DNA from: Companilactobacillus sp. RD055328
GTDB taxonomy: Bacteria; Bacillota; Bacilli; Lactobacillales; Lactobacillaceae
Direction: 5' to 3'
NCBI RefSeq assembly: GCF_022835675.1
Contig: NZ_BQUT01000005.1
Span: forward strand, 186,001 to 250,000
DNA: 64,000 bases
The notes under the pieces are model-generated. The model made no database searches. It was not told the DNA's origin and was given only the letters and a program-made list of their open reading frames with translations. Below are positions 27,962-37,556 of the stretch, in pieces. A program made the position numbers and the translations under genes. Each line of letters starts with the position of its first letter. Position 1 is the first letter of the stretch.

Positions 27962-30900
27962 CTGGACAACTGAACAAAAACAAGCGATTTTTGATACCGA
28001 TAAAGATATTCTTGTTTCGGCTGCTGCAGGCTCTGGGAAAACCACCATTTTAATTGAGCGTGTAATCACCAAAATTATGAATGGACAAGATGTTGATAAA
28101 CTTCTTATTGTCACTTTCACCAAATTAGCCGCTAAAGAAATGAAGGATCGATTGATTAGTCGATTAAGATCTGAGATAAATAATACAACTGATACGATCG
28201 TAAAACTAAACTTACAACAACAACTGGCGAAAGTTCCAGCTGCCGATATCAGCACATTACATTCTTTTTGTTCAAATGTAATCAAAAAGTTTTATTACTT
28301 AATAGATTTAGATCCAAGTTTTCGTCTAATGACGGATGATACAGAACAAATGTTACTTAAAGAACAAGCTTGGAATATAGTTCGTGATGAGTACTACCAA
28401 AATAATGATCAAGACTTCATTGAACTAACTAAGAACTTTTCTAAAGATCGTGATGATCAAGGATTGCAGGACCTGATTTATAAACTAGCTAATTTTGCTA
28501 TCACAAGTCCTAATAGTGATGAATGGCTTGATTCATTAAGTCAGTTATATCAACTAAACGATGACGATTTTGAAAAGTCTAACTTCTACAAAGAAATTTT
28601 GCTACCAAATATACTTCAATCACTAAAAGAACAATTGAATTTAATGAAAAAAGCTCAATCACTCGCTCTAGAAAACGAGAGTTGTGCTAAATATATTGAT
28701 CCATTTAGCGAAGCAATTCTTTGGCTAGAAGATTTTATAGAAAAAATTGGTATTTATTCATTTGATGATCTTGCAACAAATATTTCTAGTTTTAAATTTA
28801 AGACAGCTCGAAAGAAACCTGGAACCCAAGAAGATGAAATGACTAAAGTAGTCCAAGATATTCAAACAAATATTAAAGACAACTTTAAAAAGAAGATTTT
28901 AAACGATTTGGTTATTACTAATAGTGAAAATATGACTCAAATCATGAATAACTCTTATAAATTAATAGTTAAGCTAGTTGAAGCCGAAAAAAGATATTTG
29001 GAACAATTTAAGGTGATTAAACTACATAATAAAACTTTAGATTTTAATGATTTAGAACATTTTACTATGGATATTTTTAAAGTTGAAGAAAATGGAACTA
29101 GAGTTGCAGCAGAGTATTATCAAAATAAATTTACTGAAATAATGATTGATGAGTATCAAGATGTTAATCCCATGCAAGAAAGTATTGTACAAAGTCTTCA
29201 ACAAAATTCTAATAATTTCTTCATGGTAGGGGATATTAAACAATCGATTTACGGTTTCAGACAAGCTGCACCCTATTTATTTGCGGGTAAATATGATGAA
29301 TTTGGCAGAAGCAATGATACAAACGAACTAATTCTTCTTTCGAATAACTTTAGATCATCAAAAACAGTTACATCTTTTGTTAATAACATTTTTGAAATGA
29401 TGATGGACAATCAAGTTGGTGGAGTTGATTATGATGATCGAACAAAACTTATACCGGGAGCTAAGTTCCCTGATAATGTGGATACTTCAGTTGAAATTAA
29501 TATTATGGATATTAATTCTGCTGATGAAGAGGGTGTTAATAAGCGTATTGTTGAAATTACGCAACTTAGATCGCGTATTCAAAAGTTAGTAAGTGATAAA
29601 TATCAAATATTTGATGCTAAAAAAGGTACAAACAGGGATATTCGATATAGTGATATTGCTATTTTAAGTCGTAGTAAAGGCTATTATACTGATATTGTTT
29701 CTTCTTTTGGTTCTGCTAATATTCCAGTATATGTTTCCGATTCACAAAATTATTTCCAAACAATGGAAGTTCAAGTGATGATTGAGATATTAAAACTAAT
29801 TGATAATCCTGAACAAGATATTCCTCTAGTTGCCGTTTTACGATCACCTATTGTTGGAATTAATGAAAATGAATTGGCTCAGATTAGAATTGATAACTCA
29901 GGTCTTAATTTTTATCACACCGTACTAACTTATTTAGAGAATAATGATAATCAATTAACTAATAAATTAGAGGTATTTCTAAAGCAATTAAAGAATTTCC
30001 GTGAAAAAGCAAATCAAGCATCAATTTCCGAATTAATTTGGTCTATTTATCAAGAAACGGGATTTTTAGATTTTGTTACTGGAATGCCCGGTGGTAAACA
30101 GCGTTCAGCAAACTTGCATGCTTTATATCAAAGAGCTAACGAATTTGAAGCAATGAATTTTCAAGGCTTATTTCGATTCATCAGATTTATTGAAAGAATT
30201 GAAGCTAATCAAAAAGACTTATCTCAACCAAGTTCTATTGAGTCTGATGAAGATGCTGTTAATGTTATGACTATTCATGGTAGTAAGGGATTGGAATTTC
30301 CTATTGTTTTTTTAATTGATGCAGCAAAGAAATTCAATACTGATGACTTAACGGGTGATGCATTAATTGATGTTCAACAAGGACTTGGAATTAAATATAT
30401 TGATTATGATCGAGAACTACGTTTTTCAACTCCAGTTAGAGGATTGATTAAACAAAAGAAGAATATTTCAAATATTTCCGAAGAATTGCGTTTATTATAT
30501 GTTGCATTAACACGTGCTAAGCAAAAATTGATAATTATTGGATCAACAAAATCATTATCAAAAAAAATAGAAGCTTGGCAAACTGTTGATTTAACAAATT
30601 CAAAAATTGACTTATATGATCGTTTAAACTTCAAATCATATTTGGATATTATAATGTCTTGTATATTACAAGATTCAACAAGTACATCAGGGAGTAGCTT
30701 CTTTAATAAAGAATTAAATACTCAGATTCTGTTTATTAAACCTGAGAATATTGATCTATCAATAATTAGTCCCAAGAAGATATTTAAAATTAAAAACAAA
30801 CCAACAGCTGATGATAAATTTACGCAGACAGTTAAGAAAATTCTTGATTTTCAATATCCATATGAGAAGTCTGTCAAAACTACCGCTTATCAGTCAGTTT

Positions 30901-31556
30901 CAGAGATTAAATTTTTATTTGGTGATCCAGATGAAGATTCATTAGTTAAGTCGCAAATTATAGATAGCGGTCGTTACACTCTAAACGATTTTCAAAAACC
31001 TAAGTTCTTGATGACAGAAGAAAATGTATCTGGAGCTGAAATAGGTAGTGCAACTCATTTGATATTACAAAAGTTATCTTTAGATCAGAAACCGACAATT
31101 GAATCCGTCCAGAAATTAATTAACAATTTAACGAATAACGGGCTAATTTCCTCAGCTGTAAGTAAAAAAATTAACATTTTAAATATCATTGATTTTTTTG
31201 ATTCTGATTTAGGAATGCAAGTTATGAATAATCGTGATACATTGCAACGAGAATATCCTTTTTCAATGGTAGTACCAGCTAAAAAACTATTTGATTCAGG
31301 TAGTGTGGATGACGATATCCTTATACATGGAATAATTGATGGCCTTATTGAAACAAAAGAGGGTATAATAATCTTTGATTACAAGACTGATAATGTAATT
31401 AATGATAATTCTGCTAAAAATTCAGTTGATTCTGCTGTTAAGAATTATAGCGGTCAACTTAATCTATACGAAGCAGCAATTGAGAATATTGAAAATAAAC
31501 AAGTAATAGGTAAGTATTTATATTTCTTAAGACTTGGTAAATGCGTAAAAATCTAA
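27951..31556 (+). CDS. rexA: ATP-dependent helicase/nuclease subunit A (RexA/AddA)
   Basis: A 1201-residue UvrD-type helicase with a C-terminal RecB-type nuclease. Motif I is SAAAGSGKTTILIERV (residues 22-37). Motif II region is EIMIDEYQDVNPMQ, motif III MVGDIKQSIYGFRQA, and LRLLYVALTRAKQKL is motif VI. The nuclease core is GIIDGLIETKEGIIIFDYKTD near the end. The ATG at 27951 is preceded by GGAGGTG inside the end of rexB; the five extra codons of the open frame are not needed. Confidence 0.96.
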   Translation: MSINWTTEQKQAIFDTDKDILVSAAAGSGKTTILIERVITKIMNGQDVDKLLIVTFTKLAAKEMKDRLISRLRSEINNTTDTIVKLNLQQQLAKVPAADISTLHSFCSNVIKKFYYLIDLDPSFRLMTDDTEQMLLKEQAWNIVRDEYYQNNDQDFIELTKNFSKDRDDQGLQDLIYKLANFAITSPNSDEWLDSLSQLYQLNDDDFEKSNFYKEILLPNILQSLKEQLNLMKKAQSLALENESCAKYIDPFSEAILWLEDFIEKIGIYSFDDLATNISSFKFKTARKKPGTQEDEMTKVVQDIQTNIKDNFKKKILNDLVITNSENMTQIMNNSYKLIVKLVEAEKRYLEQFKVIKLHNKTLDFNDLEHFTMDIFKVEENGTRVAAEYYQNKFTEIMIDEYQDVNPMQESIVQSLQQNSNNFFMVGDIKQSIYGFRQAAPYLFAGKYDEFGRSNDTNELILLSNNFRSSKTVTSFVNNIFEMMMDNQVGGVDYDDRTKLIPGAKFPDNVDTSVEINIMDINSADEEGVNKRIVEITQLRSRIQKLVSDKYQIFDAKKGTNRDIRYSDIAILSRSKGYYTDIVSSFGSANIPVYVSDSQNYFQTMEVQVMIEILKLIDNPEQDIPLVAVLRSPIVGINENELAQIRIDNSGLNFYHTVLTYLENNDNQLTNKLEVFLKQLKNFREKANQASISELIWSIYQETGFLDFVTGMPGGKQRSANLHALYQRANEFEAMNFQGLFRFIRFIERIEANQKDLSQPSSIESDEDAVNVMTIHGSKGLEFPIVFLIDAAKKFNTDDLTGDALIDVQQGLGIKYIDYDRELRFSTPVRGLIKQKKNISNISEELRLLYVALTRAKQKLIIIGSTKSLSKKIEAWQTVDLTNSKIDLYDRLNFKSYLDIIMSCILQDSTSTSGSSFFNKELNTQILFIKPENIDLSIISPKKIFKIKNKPTADDKFTQTVKKILDFQYPYEKSVKTTAYQSVSEIKFLFGDPDEDSLVKSQIIDSGRYTLNDFQKPKFLMTEENVSGAEIGSATHLILQKLSLDQKPTIESVQKLINNLTNNGLISSAVSKKINILNIIDFFDSDLGMQVMNNRDTLQREYPFSMVVPAKKLFDSGSVDDDILIHGIIDGLIETKEGIIIFDYKTDNVINDNSAKNSVDSAVKNYSGQLNLYEAAIENIENKQVIGKYLYFLRLGKCVKI

Positions 31557-31572
31557 TGTGAGTAGGATTTAT

Positions 31573-34377
31573 ATGGATATATCAAAACACTTTGCCGTTG
31601 TCGATTTAGAAACAACGGGAACAAATAAAGGCGAAGATCGGATAATTCAATTTGGGTGTACATTAATTGATAATGGTGTGATTTCGGATTCTATTTCAAT
31701 TCTAGTAAATCCGCATCAACGAATTTCAACGAGAATTCAGGAATTGACAAATATTTCTAATGACACTGTGAAGAATGCCCCAAGCTTTGAAGAGGTTGCC
31801 GATCAAATATTTAATTATTTAAAGGGAAGAACATTTGTAGCTCATAATGTTAACTTTGACTTTCCCTTTATTAAAGCAGCATTAAAAAAATCAGGATATG
31901 ACAATTTAGATATTCCAGCTATTGATACTGTTGAACTTTCACAAATATTATTGCCACAATTGAGCAGTTTTAAATTACAAGATATTTCAGATTATTTGAA
32001 TATTGAACATGATCATCCACATCGTGCAGATGATGATTCTAATGTCACAGCTAAATTATTATTAATATTAATTCAAAGAATCAATATGCTACCAATTACG
32101 ACTCTAAAAAAAATATGCCTAATTGGTGAATCCACTATTCGTGAAACTGGTGAATTATTCTCCAGTATATATCAAAAGAGAATCAATGATGCCAATATCT
32201 TACAAGATTACTTATACGAGAAAAACGGACTGGTTTTGCGTCGTAAAACTGTAAAAGTTAACTCTAATGTTGATTTGAATACTGAATATCCCGTTTCAAA
32301 AAGCGATAAAATTTCAAGTTTTAATAACGTTTTAGAATATCGAAGTGAACAAGCAAAAATGATGAATTCAATCCATAGTACATTACTCGAAAATTCATCA
32401 AAAAAATGGACTATATTGGAAGCTCCAACTGGGATTGGTAAAACTATAGGATACTTATACCCAATTTCTTTTCAAATATCTGATAGACATAAATTAGTCA
32501 TTGCTACTACAACAACAGTTTTACAAAATCAAATTTTGGATGAAGCCATTCCATTTTTGAATCAATTGCAAAATTATTCTTATCATGCACAAGTAGTTAA
32601 GAGTAGTTATAATTATTTAGATTTAGATCGTTTCTATAACACGTTGTCACAAGACCTGAAGGGGCATAAAACTACAGCAATTCTAAAAATGAAAATTTTA
32701 GTTTGGTTAACAATGACCACTACTGGTGATTTAGACGAATTGCGTCTCAGCAATACAAATATAGATTATTTATCATTAATATCCCATCGTGGAGAAGATA
32801 AGATAAACACATTATTTGCTGAAGATGATTTTTGGAAATTCAGTATAAATGAGGCTAAACGCGCTGAGATTTTGATAACTAATCAATCATATTTCGCGTT
32901 ACATTTGAGTGACAAAATTTGGGGTGATAATCCTTATCTTGTTATCGATGAAGCTCATCATTTTGCAGATAATTTAAGAAAAAATAATTCGCCAAGTTTT
33001 AATATGAACAAGCTTAATAGTGAAGTGAAAAAAATATCTGATACCTTATATCAGAATAGAGAAGATTTAAAAGAAAACTTCAATAATAATTTCATTGGGA
33101 AATGGAGTAGGAAAGATCTTCAGTTAATGGAATCTTTCTTCCAAGAGTTTGAAACTGCAACAGCTAAGCTTGATGATTATGTATATCAAAATTATTTTCT
33201 TAATAAGTTGCTATCAGATAATAAGAGTAGTTATTTAGAAACACGAATGTTGAATAAAGATATTAAACAACCGGCACGACTTATTTCATACTTATCAGAA
33301 ATAAAAGAATCTTTGACAAAAATAATACTAGAAATTGATAAACTAATTCGTAACTATTTTGGCCAAAACGATTTTATTGGTCTGAAAATATCGGGAATTA
33401 TTTCTAATTTAAGCTTGTACAATAATTCATTACGTCGACAAACAGTATTAATGTTAGATCTTATTACTAAACTAAATGATGAGCATCAGCTATTTGGTGT
33501 TAGCTTCCAGCTTAAAAATCAATTTAATTCATCTGGTACTAATATTGTTTGGTATAAATTAGATATTAATGACGAAATCAATACCGTTAATCAAAAATTC
33601 AATCATATATTCATGGTTGGTGGGGCATTGAATAGTAGTGATAATTTTAATTTTTTCAAGCGAGATTTACAGTTAACTGATGAGTTGATTCATAATGCCG
33701 AAATATTTAAGAATCAATATAACTTAGATGACAGAACACGAGTATATATACCTAATGATTCTAAAAATATAAAGAATATGAACGAAGATGAATATAGTTC
33801 TTATTTAAGTGAAATGATAAAAAAATTCTTAGGCGATAATCCACATCAGGCTCTTGTTTTATTTAATTCTTTGTCTACTATGAATGAAGTTTATATTAAA
33901 CTATCCGAGAGCTCATTAAGTAACAAAAAAGAAATACTTGCTCAGGGTATTAATGGTAATAATGAAAAGATTAAAAAACGTTTTTCTCATAGCAAGAACT
34001 CTATTTTACTTGGATCCAATTCATTTTGGGAGGGTGTAGATTTCCCACAAAAAGTTCTTGAAATTGTTATTATTACAAGGCTTCCATTCGATTCTCCAGA
34101 TCAAAACGAAACAATGATTCGTAGTAAATATCTTTCAAAATTGCAGTTGAACGCATTTAACGAGGATGCATTACCTAGAGCAACTCTAAAACTTCGTCAA
34201 GGTTATGGAAGGCTTATCAGAACCCCAACGGATAAAGGTGTAATGATTATCTTAGATGATAGAATAATCAAATCCAAATATGGAAAAGAAATGTTAAGTA
34301 ATTTTCCAGAAAAATCGATTAAAAAGAATTATTCATCCAATGAAATTAAAGAAAATCTAGAAGAATTTTTGAACTAA
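31573..34377 (+). CDS. dinG: DinG-family helicase with N-terminal exonuclease domain
   Basis: A 934-residue protein. Residues 1-170 are a DnaQ-type 3'-5' exonuclease (FAVVDLETTGTN, then FVAHNVNFDFPF, then HRADDDSNVTAKLL). The helicase part has Walker A EAPTGIGKT near 282, a DEAH box near 458 and GYGRLIRTPTDKG at the end. The XPD-type Fe-S cysteines are missing, typical of Firmicutes DinG, in which nuclease activity is known (S. aureus). The frame opens at a GTG; the ATG at 31573 fits AGTAGGA better. It follows rexA by 16 bases. Confidence 0.92.
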   Translation: MDISKHFAVVDLETTGTNKGEDRIIQFGCTLIDNGVISDSISILVNPHQRISTRIQELTNISNDTVKNAPSFEEVADQIFNYLKGRTFVAHNVNFDFPFIKAALKKSGYDNLDIPAIDTVELSQILLPQLSSFKLQDISDYLNIEHDHPHRADDDSNVTAKLLLILIQRINMLPITTLKKICLIGESTIRETGELFSSIYQKRINDANILQDYLYEKNGLVLRRKTVKVNSNVDLNTEYPVSKSDKISSFNNVLEYRSEQAKMMNSIHSTLLENSSKKWTILEAPTGIGKTIGYLYPISFQISDRHKLVIATTTTVLQNQILDEAIPFLNQLQNYSYHAQVVKSSYNYLDLDRFYNTLSQDLKGHKTTAILKMKILVWLTMTTTGDLDELRLSNTNIDYLSLISHRGEDKINTLFAEDDFWKFSINEAKRAEILITNQSYFALHLSDKIWGDNPYLVIDEAHHFADNLRKNNSPSFNMNKLNSEVKKISDTLYQNREDLKENFNNNFIGKWSRKDLQLMESFFQEFETATAKLDDYVYQNYFLNKLLSDNKSSYLETRMLNKDIKQPARLISYLSEIKESLTKIILEIDKLIRNYFGQNDFIGLKISGIISNLSLYNNSLRRQTVLMLDLITKLNDEHQLFGVSFQLKNQFNSSGTNIVWYKLDINDEINTVNQKFNHIFMVGGALNSSDNFNFFKRDLQLTDELIHNAEIFKNQYNLDDRTRVYIPNDSKNIKNMNEDEYSSYLSEMIKKFLGDNPHQALVLFNSLSTMNEVYIKLSESSLSNKKEILAQGINGNNEKIKKRFSHSKNSILLGSNSFWEGVDFPQKVLEIVIITRLPFDSPDQNETMIRSKYLSKLQLNAFNEDALPRATLKLRQGYGRLIRTPTDKGVMIILDDRIIKSKYGKEMLSNFPEKSIKKNYSSNEIKENLEEFLN

Positions 34378-34381
34378 CTTT

Positions 34382-34390
34382 TGGTATACT
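34382..34390 (+). promoter_or_regulatory. Possible extended -10 promoter of ypmB-asnS
   Basis: TGGTATACT matches the extended -10 pattern TGnTATAAT with one change. It lies about 30 bases before ypmB, and no clear -35 box is visible. Confidence 0.4.
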
Positions 34391-34420
34391 ATAGTTAGTC
34401 AATTTTTTGAGGTATTAAAT

Positions 34421-34897
34421 ATGCGTAGATCCACCATAAATTGGATAATTATTGGAATTGTAGGGGTTATTGCTACTTCTATTTTTGTTTTTTTCTCTAT
34501 AGCTAGCGAACCATATACTAGCGCTCGATCACAAGCAAATAAAATTGCATACAAGTCGGCAGACATTGATAATCCTAATTATTTCTCAAATTTCACACAA
34601 GATAATCAATATTACAGTGTGGGTGGTTGGACAAAAGAAAATAAATACCGTTATGTAATGATTAATGCTAAAAGCGGTAAAATAAAGATTCTTAAGAGTA
34701 ATAAATATAATAGAGAGACTACTAAAAACAAAATTTTGAGTAAGTATAATCCAAAGAGAATTAATGATATTAATTTAGGAATTATCCATAATAAACCAAC
34801 CTGGGAAGTTTCATTTACAAATAAGAACAATTCTATAGGTTATGCAATGGTTGACTACGAAACAAATAAAATAACACAATTGATTAACAATATTTAA
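34421..34897 (+). CDS. ypmB: YpmB-like membrane-anchored protein (DUF5590)
   Basis: A 158-residue protein with one N-terminal membrane segment (about 8-29) and an extracytoplasmic domain of two PepSY-like repeats (YYSVGGWTKENKYRYVMINA and PTWEVSFTNKNNSIGYAMVD). This matches the Bacillus YpmB shape and place, between dinG and an aminoacyl-tRNA synthetase gene. Function unknown. GAGGT precedes the ATG; asnS follows by 15 bases. Confidence 0.8.
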   Translation: MRRSTINWIIIGIVGVIATSIFVFFSIASEPYTSARSQANKIAYKSADIDNPNYFSNFTQDNQYYSVGGWTKENKYRYVMINAKSGKIKILKSNKYNRETTKNKILSKYNPKRINDINLGIIHNKPTWEVSFTNKNNSIGYAMVDYETNKITQLINNI

Positions 34898-34912
34898 AGG
34901 AGTATTACATTC

Positions 34913-36211
34913 ATGGTTAAAACAATAAAAATCATTGATGCAAAAAAACATATTGATGAAGAAGTAAAAATAGGCGTTTGGCTAACAGATAAACGTTCTT
35001 CAGGTAAGATTTCATTCTTGCAATTACGTGATGGAACAGCATTCTTCCAAGGAGTTGTTGTTAAGAATAATGTATCAGAAGAAATTTTTGAATTATCAAA
35101 ATCATTACGCCAAGAGACAAGCTTTTGGGTAACAGGTGTAATTCATGAAGATTCAAGATCTCATTTTGGTTATGAGATTGAAGTTTCTGGAATTGAGGTT
35201 ATTGGCGAAAGCGAAGATTTCCCTATAACACCTAAAGAACATGGTGTTGACTTCTTGCTTGATCATAGACACTTATGGTTACGCTCAAAACGTCCATACG
35301 CAATCATGCGAATTAGAAATCAAATGATTAATGCCACTTATGAATTCTTCAATAAAGAAGGGTTCATTAAAATGGATCCACCAATTCTTACTGGTAGTGC
35401 TCCAGAAGGAACAACAGAATTATTCCATATTGAATACTTTGATCACGATGCTTATCTATCACAAAGTGGTCAACTTTATGCTGAAGCAGGGGCTATGGCC
35501 TTTGGTAAAGTATTTACATTTGGTCCAGTTTTCCGTGCGGAGAAATCAAAAACACGCCGTCATTTAACAGAATTTTGGATGATTGAACCAGAGATGGCAT
35601 TTATGGAACAAGACGAAAGTTTAGAAGTTCAAGAACGTTATATTGCATACTTAGTTCAAAGTGTTATTGATAACTGTGAATATGAATTAAAAATACTTGA
35701 TCGTGATATTGAACAACTTAAAAAGTATACTAAATTACCATTCCCTCGCATTTCATATGATGAAGCTATCGAAATGCTACAAAAAAATGGTGCAGATGTT
35801 AAATGGGGAGACGATTTTGGCGCTCCTGATGAACAATACATATCAGAACAATTTGAACAACCTGTATTTATTATGAACTATCCAAAAGAAATCAAATCAT
35901 TCTATATGAAACCACATCCAGATCGTGATGACGTTTACCTTTGTGCTGATCTTCTAGCTCCCGAAGGTTACGGAGAAATTATCGGTGGTAGTGAGCGTGA
36001 AACTGACTTTGATGCACTTGAAAAGATGATTGATGAAAAAGGGCTAAACAAAGAAGAATACCAATGGTATCTTGATTTACGTAAATACGGTTCAGTTCCA
36101 CATTCAGGATTTGGTTTAGGATTCGAACGTGCAGTAACTTGGATTTGTAAACTAGATCACTTACGCGAAGCAATTCCGTTCCCAAGAATGATTAACAGAT
36201 TAAAACCATAA
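34913..36211 (+). CDS. asnS: Asparaginyl-tRNA synthetase
   Basis: A 432-residue class IIb synthetase. The N-terminal OB fold ([31 protein letters not shown]) binds the anticodon. The catalytic core has [21 protein letters not shown] (motif 2), [16 protein letters not shown] (the Asn-specific variant) and [13 protein letters not shown] (motif 3). AAGGAG precedes the ATG. No T-box is visible in front of it, so its control is not apparent. Confidence 0.96.
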   Translation: MVKTIKIIDAKKHIDEEVKIGVWLTDKRSSGKISFLQLRDGTAFFQGVVVKNNVSEEIFELSKSLRQETSFWVTGVIHEDSRSHFGYEIEVSGIEVIGESEDFPITPKEHGVDFLLDHRHLWLRSKRPYAIMRIRNQMINATYEFFNKEGFIKMDPPILTGSAPEGTTELFHIEYFDHDAYLSQSGQLYAEAGAMAFGKVFTFGPVFRAEKSKTRRHLTEFWMIEPEMAFMEQDESLEVQERYIAYLVQSVIDNCEYELKILDRDIEQLKKYTKLPFPRISYDEAIEMLQKNGADVKWGDDFGAPDEQYISEQFEQPVFIMNYPKEIKSFYMKPHPDRDDVYLCADLLAPEGYGEIIGGSERETDFDALEKMIDEKGLNKEEYQWYLDLRKYGSVPHSGFGLGFERAVTWICKLDHLREAIPFPRMINRLKP

Positions 36212-36220
36212 TATAAGTTG

Positions 36221-36248
36221 AAAGGTTGGAATATTTCCAACCTTTTTT
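36221..36248 (+). terminator. Hairpin terminator between asnS and dnaD
   Basis: AAAGGTTGGAA pairs perfectly with TTCCAACCTTT around TAT and runs into six T. It is only ten bases before the dnaD start, so it may let through part of the transcripts as an attenuator; no separate dnaD promoter is obvious. Confidence 0.85.
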
Positions 36249-36258
36249 GAGGAAAAAT

Positions 36259-36885
36259 ATGTCAATAAATATATTAGATAAATTAATTAAAGACGGATCA
36301 ACATCAATTAATAATGTTATTTTATTAAATTTACATAATCTTTCTCTTAATGCAGAGGAGTTTTTGATTTTTTCAGTTCTCGAAATGTATTCGCAAAAGA
36401 ATAATAAATTTCCAACTCCTGAACTAATTCAAAAAACTACTGGATTAGAACAATCAAAAATCATGAATATTATTCAGAGTCTTATCAAAAAAAATATAAT
36501 TGATATAAAAACAGAGATAAATAGAAATCATCAGCAACAAGATGCTTATGATTTAACTCCGGTCTATTATCAATTAGAACAAATTTTGTCAAAGACTGAT
36601 GAAGAAGCTAATAAATTAGCCCAAGAAAACAAACTTCGTACTTTATTCAAAATGATAGAAGTAGAATTTGGTCGCCCAACTTCACCGATAGAACAAGAGA
36701 CTATTCATGATTGGATTAATCAAAGTCATTATAGTATTGATTTAATACAGTTAGCATTGAAAGAGGCTGTTTTGAATCAAGCTTATTCTTTCAAATATAT
36801 GGATCGTATCTTATTAAATTGGGAAAAACAAAACATAAAAACTCCAATTCAGTTAGAAGAATCGAAAAGGAGAAATGAATTATAA
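36259..36885 (+). CDS. dnaD: DNA replication initiation protein DnaD
   Basis: A 208-residue primosomal protein that helps DnaA and DnaB load the helicase. The N-terminal winged helix (about 1-100) contains TPELIQKTTGLEQSKIMNII. The C-terminal DDBH2 domain includes FGRPTSPIEQETIHDWINQ and LIQLALKEAVLNQAYSFKYMDRILLNW, with the YxxxIL-W end motif. The frame opens 11 codons earlier within the terminator; the ATG at 36259 follows TGAGGAAAA. It overlaps nth by one base. Confidence 0.93.
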   Translation: MSINILDKLIKDGSTSINNVILLNLHNLSLNAEEFLIFSVLEMYSQKNNKFPTPELIQKTTGLEQSKIMNIIQSLIKKNIIDIKTEINRNHQQQDAYDLTPVYYQLEQILSKTDEEANKLAQENKLRTLFKMIEVEFGRPTSPIEQETIHDWINQSHYSIDLIQLALKEAVLNQAYSFKYMDRILLNWEKQNIKTPIQLEESKRRNEL

Positions 36886-37529
36886 TGCTAGCAAATTCTG
36901 ATATTGTATGGGCAATTCATAAAATGATGGATGAAATTGGTCCTGTTAAACCGTCACTTGATTCGAGAACTGATTTCCAATACTTAATATCAGTTATTTT
37001 AAGCGCACAAGCAACGGATGTCTCTGTTAATAAAGTAACACCCAAATTATTCCAAAAATACCCAGACGCATCAAATATGGCTGATGCTGACATCTTAGAG
37101 ATTGAAGACATAATTAAAAGTGTCGGTCTTTTTCATAATAAAGCAAAAAACATAAAGAAATGCTCTCAGGAACTTATTGAAAATTTTGATGGTACAGTAC
37201 CACAAGATCGAGAAAAATTAATGCAACTATCTGGGGTAGGTAGAAAAACAGCCAACGTTGTTATCAGCGATAGATTTAATATCCCTGCATTTGCTGTTGA
37301 TACACATGTCTCTGCAATTTCTAAACGACTTCACTTTGTAAAAAAAGATGCTAACCCTTTGGAAATAGAAACAAAAATAACTTCGGTTTTACCTAAATCC
37401 GAATGGACTAAAGCTCATCATACAATGATTGAATTCGGTAGAAAGTACTCGATGAAACTGACAGTTGAAAAAGAGATTTGTTCATTAATAATTGAGTGCG
37501 ATAAATTAAACAATAAAAAAAAGCAATGA
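36885..37529 (+). CDS. nth: Endonuclease III with a half-lost Fe-S site
   Basis: A 214-residue HhH-GPD DNA glycosylase and AP lyase for oxidised pyrimidines. The catalytic Lys121 (LSGVGRKTANVV) and Asp139 (AFAVDTHV) are kept. The [4Fe-4S] motif Cys-X6-Cys-X2-Cys-X5-Cys reads Ser189-X6-Lys196-X2-Cys199-X5-Cys205, so two of four ligands are gone while spacing is exact. AAGGAG precedes the ATG. The dnaD-nth-pbp order matches Bacillus. Confidence 0.93.
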   Translation: MLANSDIVWAIHKMMDEIGPVKPSLDSRTDFQYLISVILSAQATDVSVNKVTPKLFQKYPDASNMADADILEIEDIIKSVGLFHNKAKNIKKCSQELIENFDGTVPQDREKLMQLSGVGRKTANVVISDRFNIPAFAVDTHVSAISKRLHFVKKDANPLEIETKITSVLPKSEWTKAHHTMIEFGRKYSMKLTVEKEICSLIIECDKLNNKKKQ

Positions 37530-37556
37530 TATTATTTAATATCATTGCTTTTTTTA
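37515..37556. terminator. Bidirectional terminator, nth / pbp1A
   Basis: GCAATGATATTA pairs perfectly with TAATATCATTGC, flanked by long A- and T-runs. It contains the nth stop codon and abuts the pbp1A stop codon. Confidence 0.93.

Noticed and set aside
27929-28285. 118-codon minus-strand frame opposite the start of rexA
   Set aside because: It is the antisense of the highly conserved P-loop region of rexA, and no promoter or ribosome site supports it.
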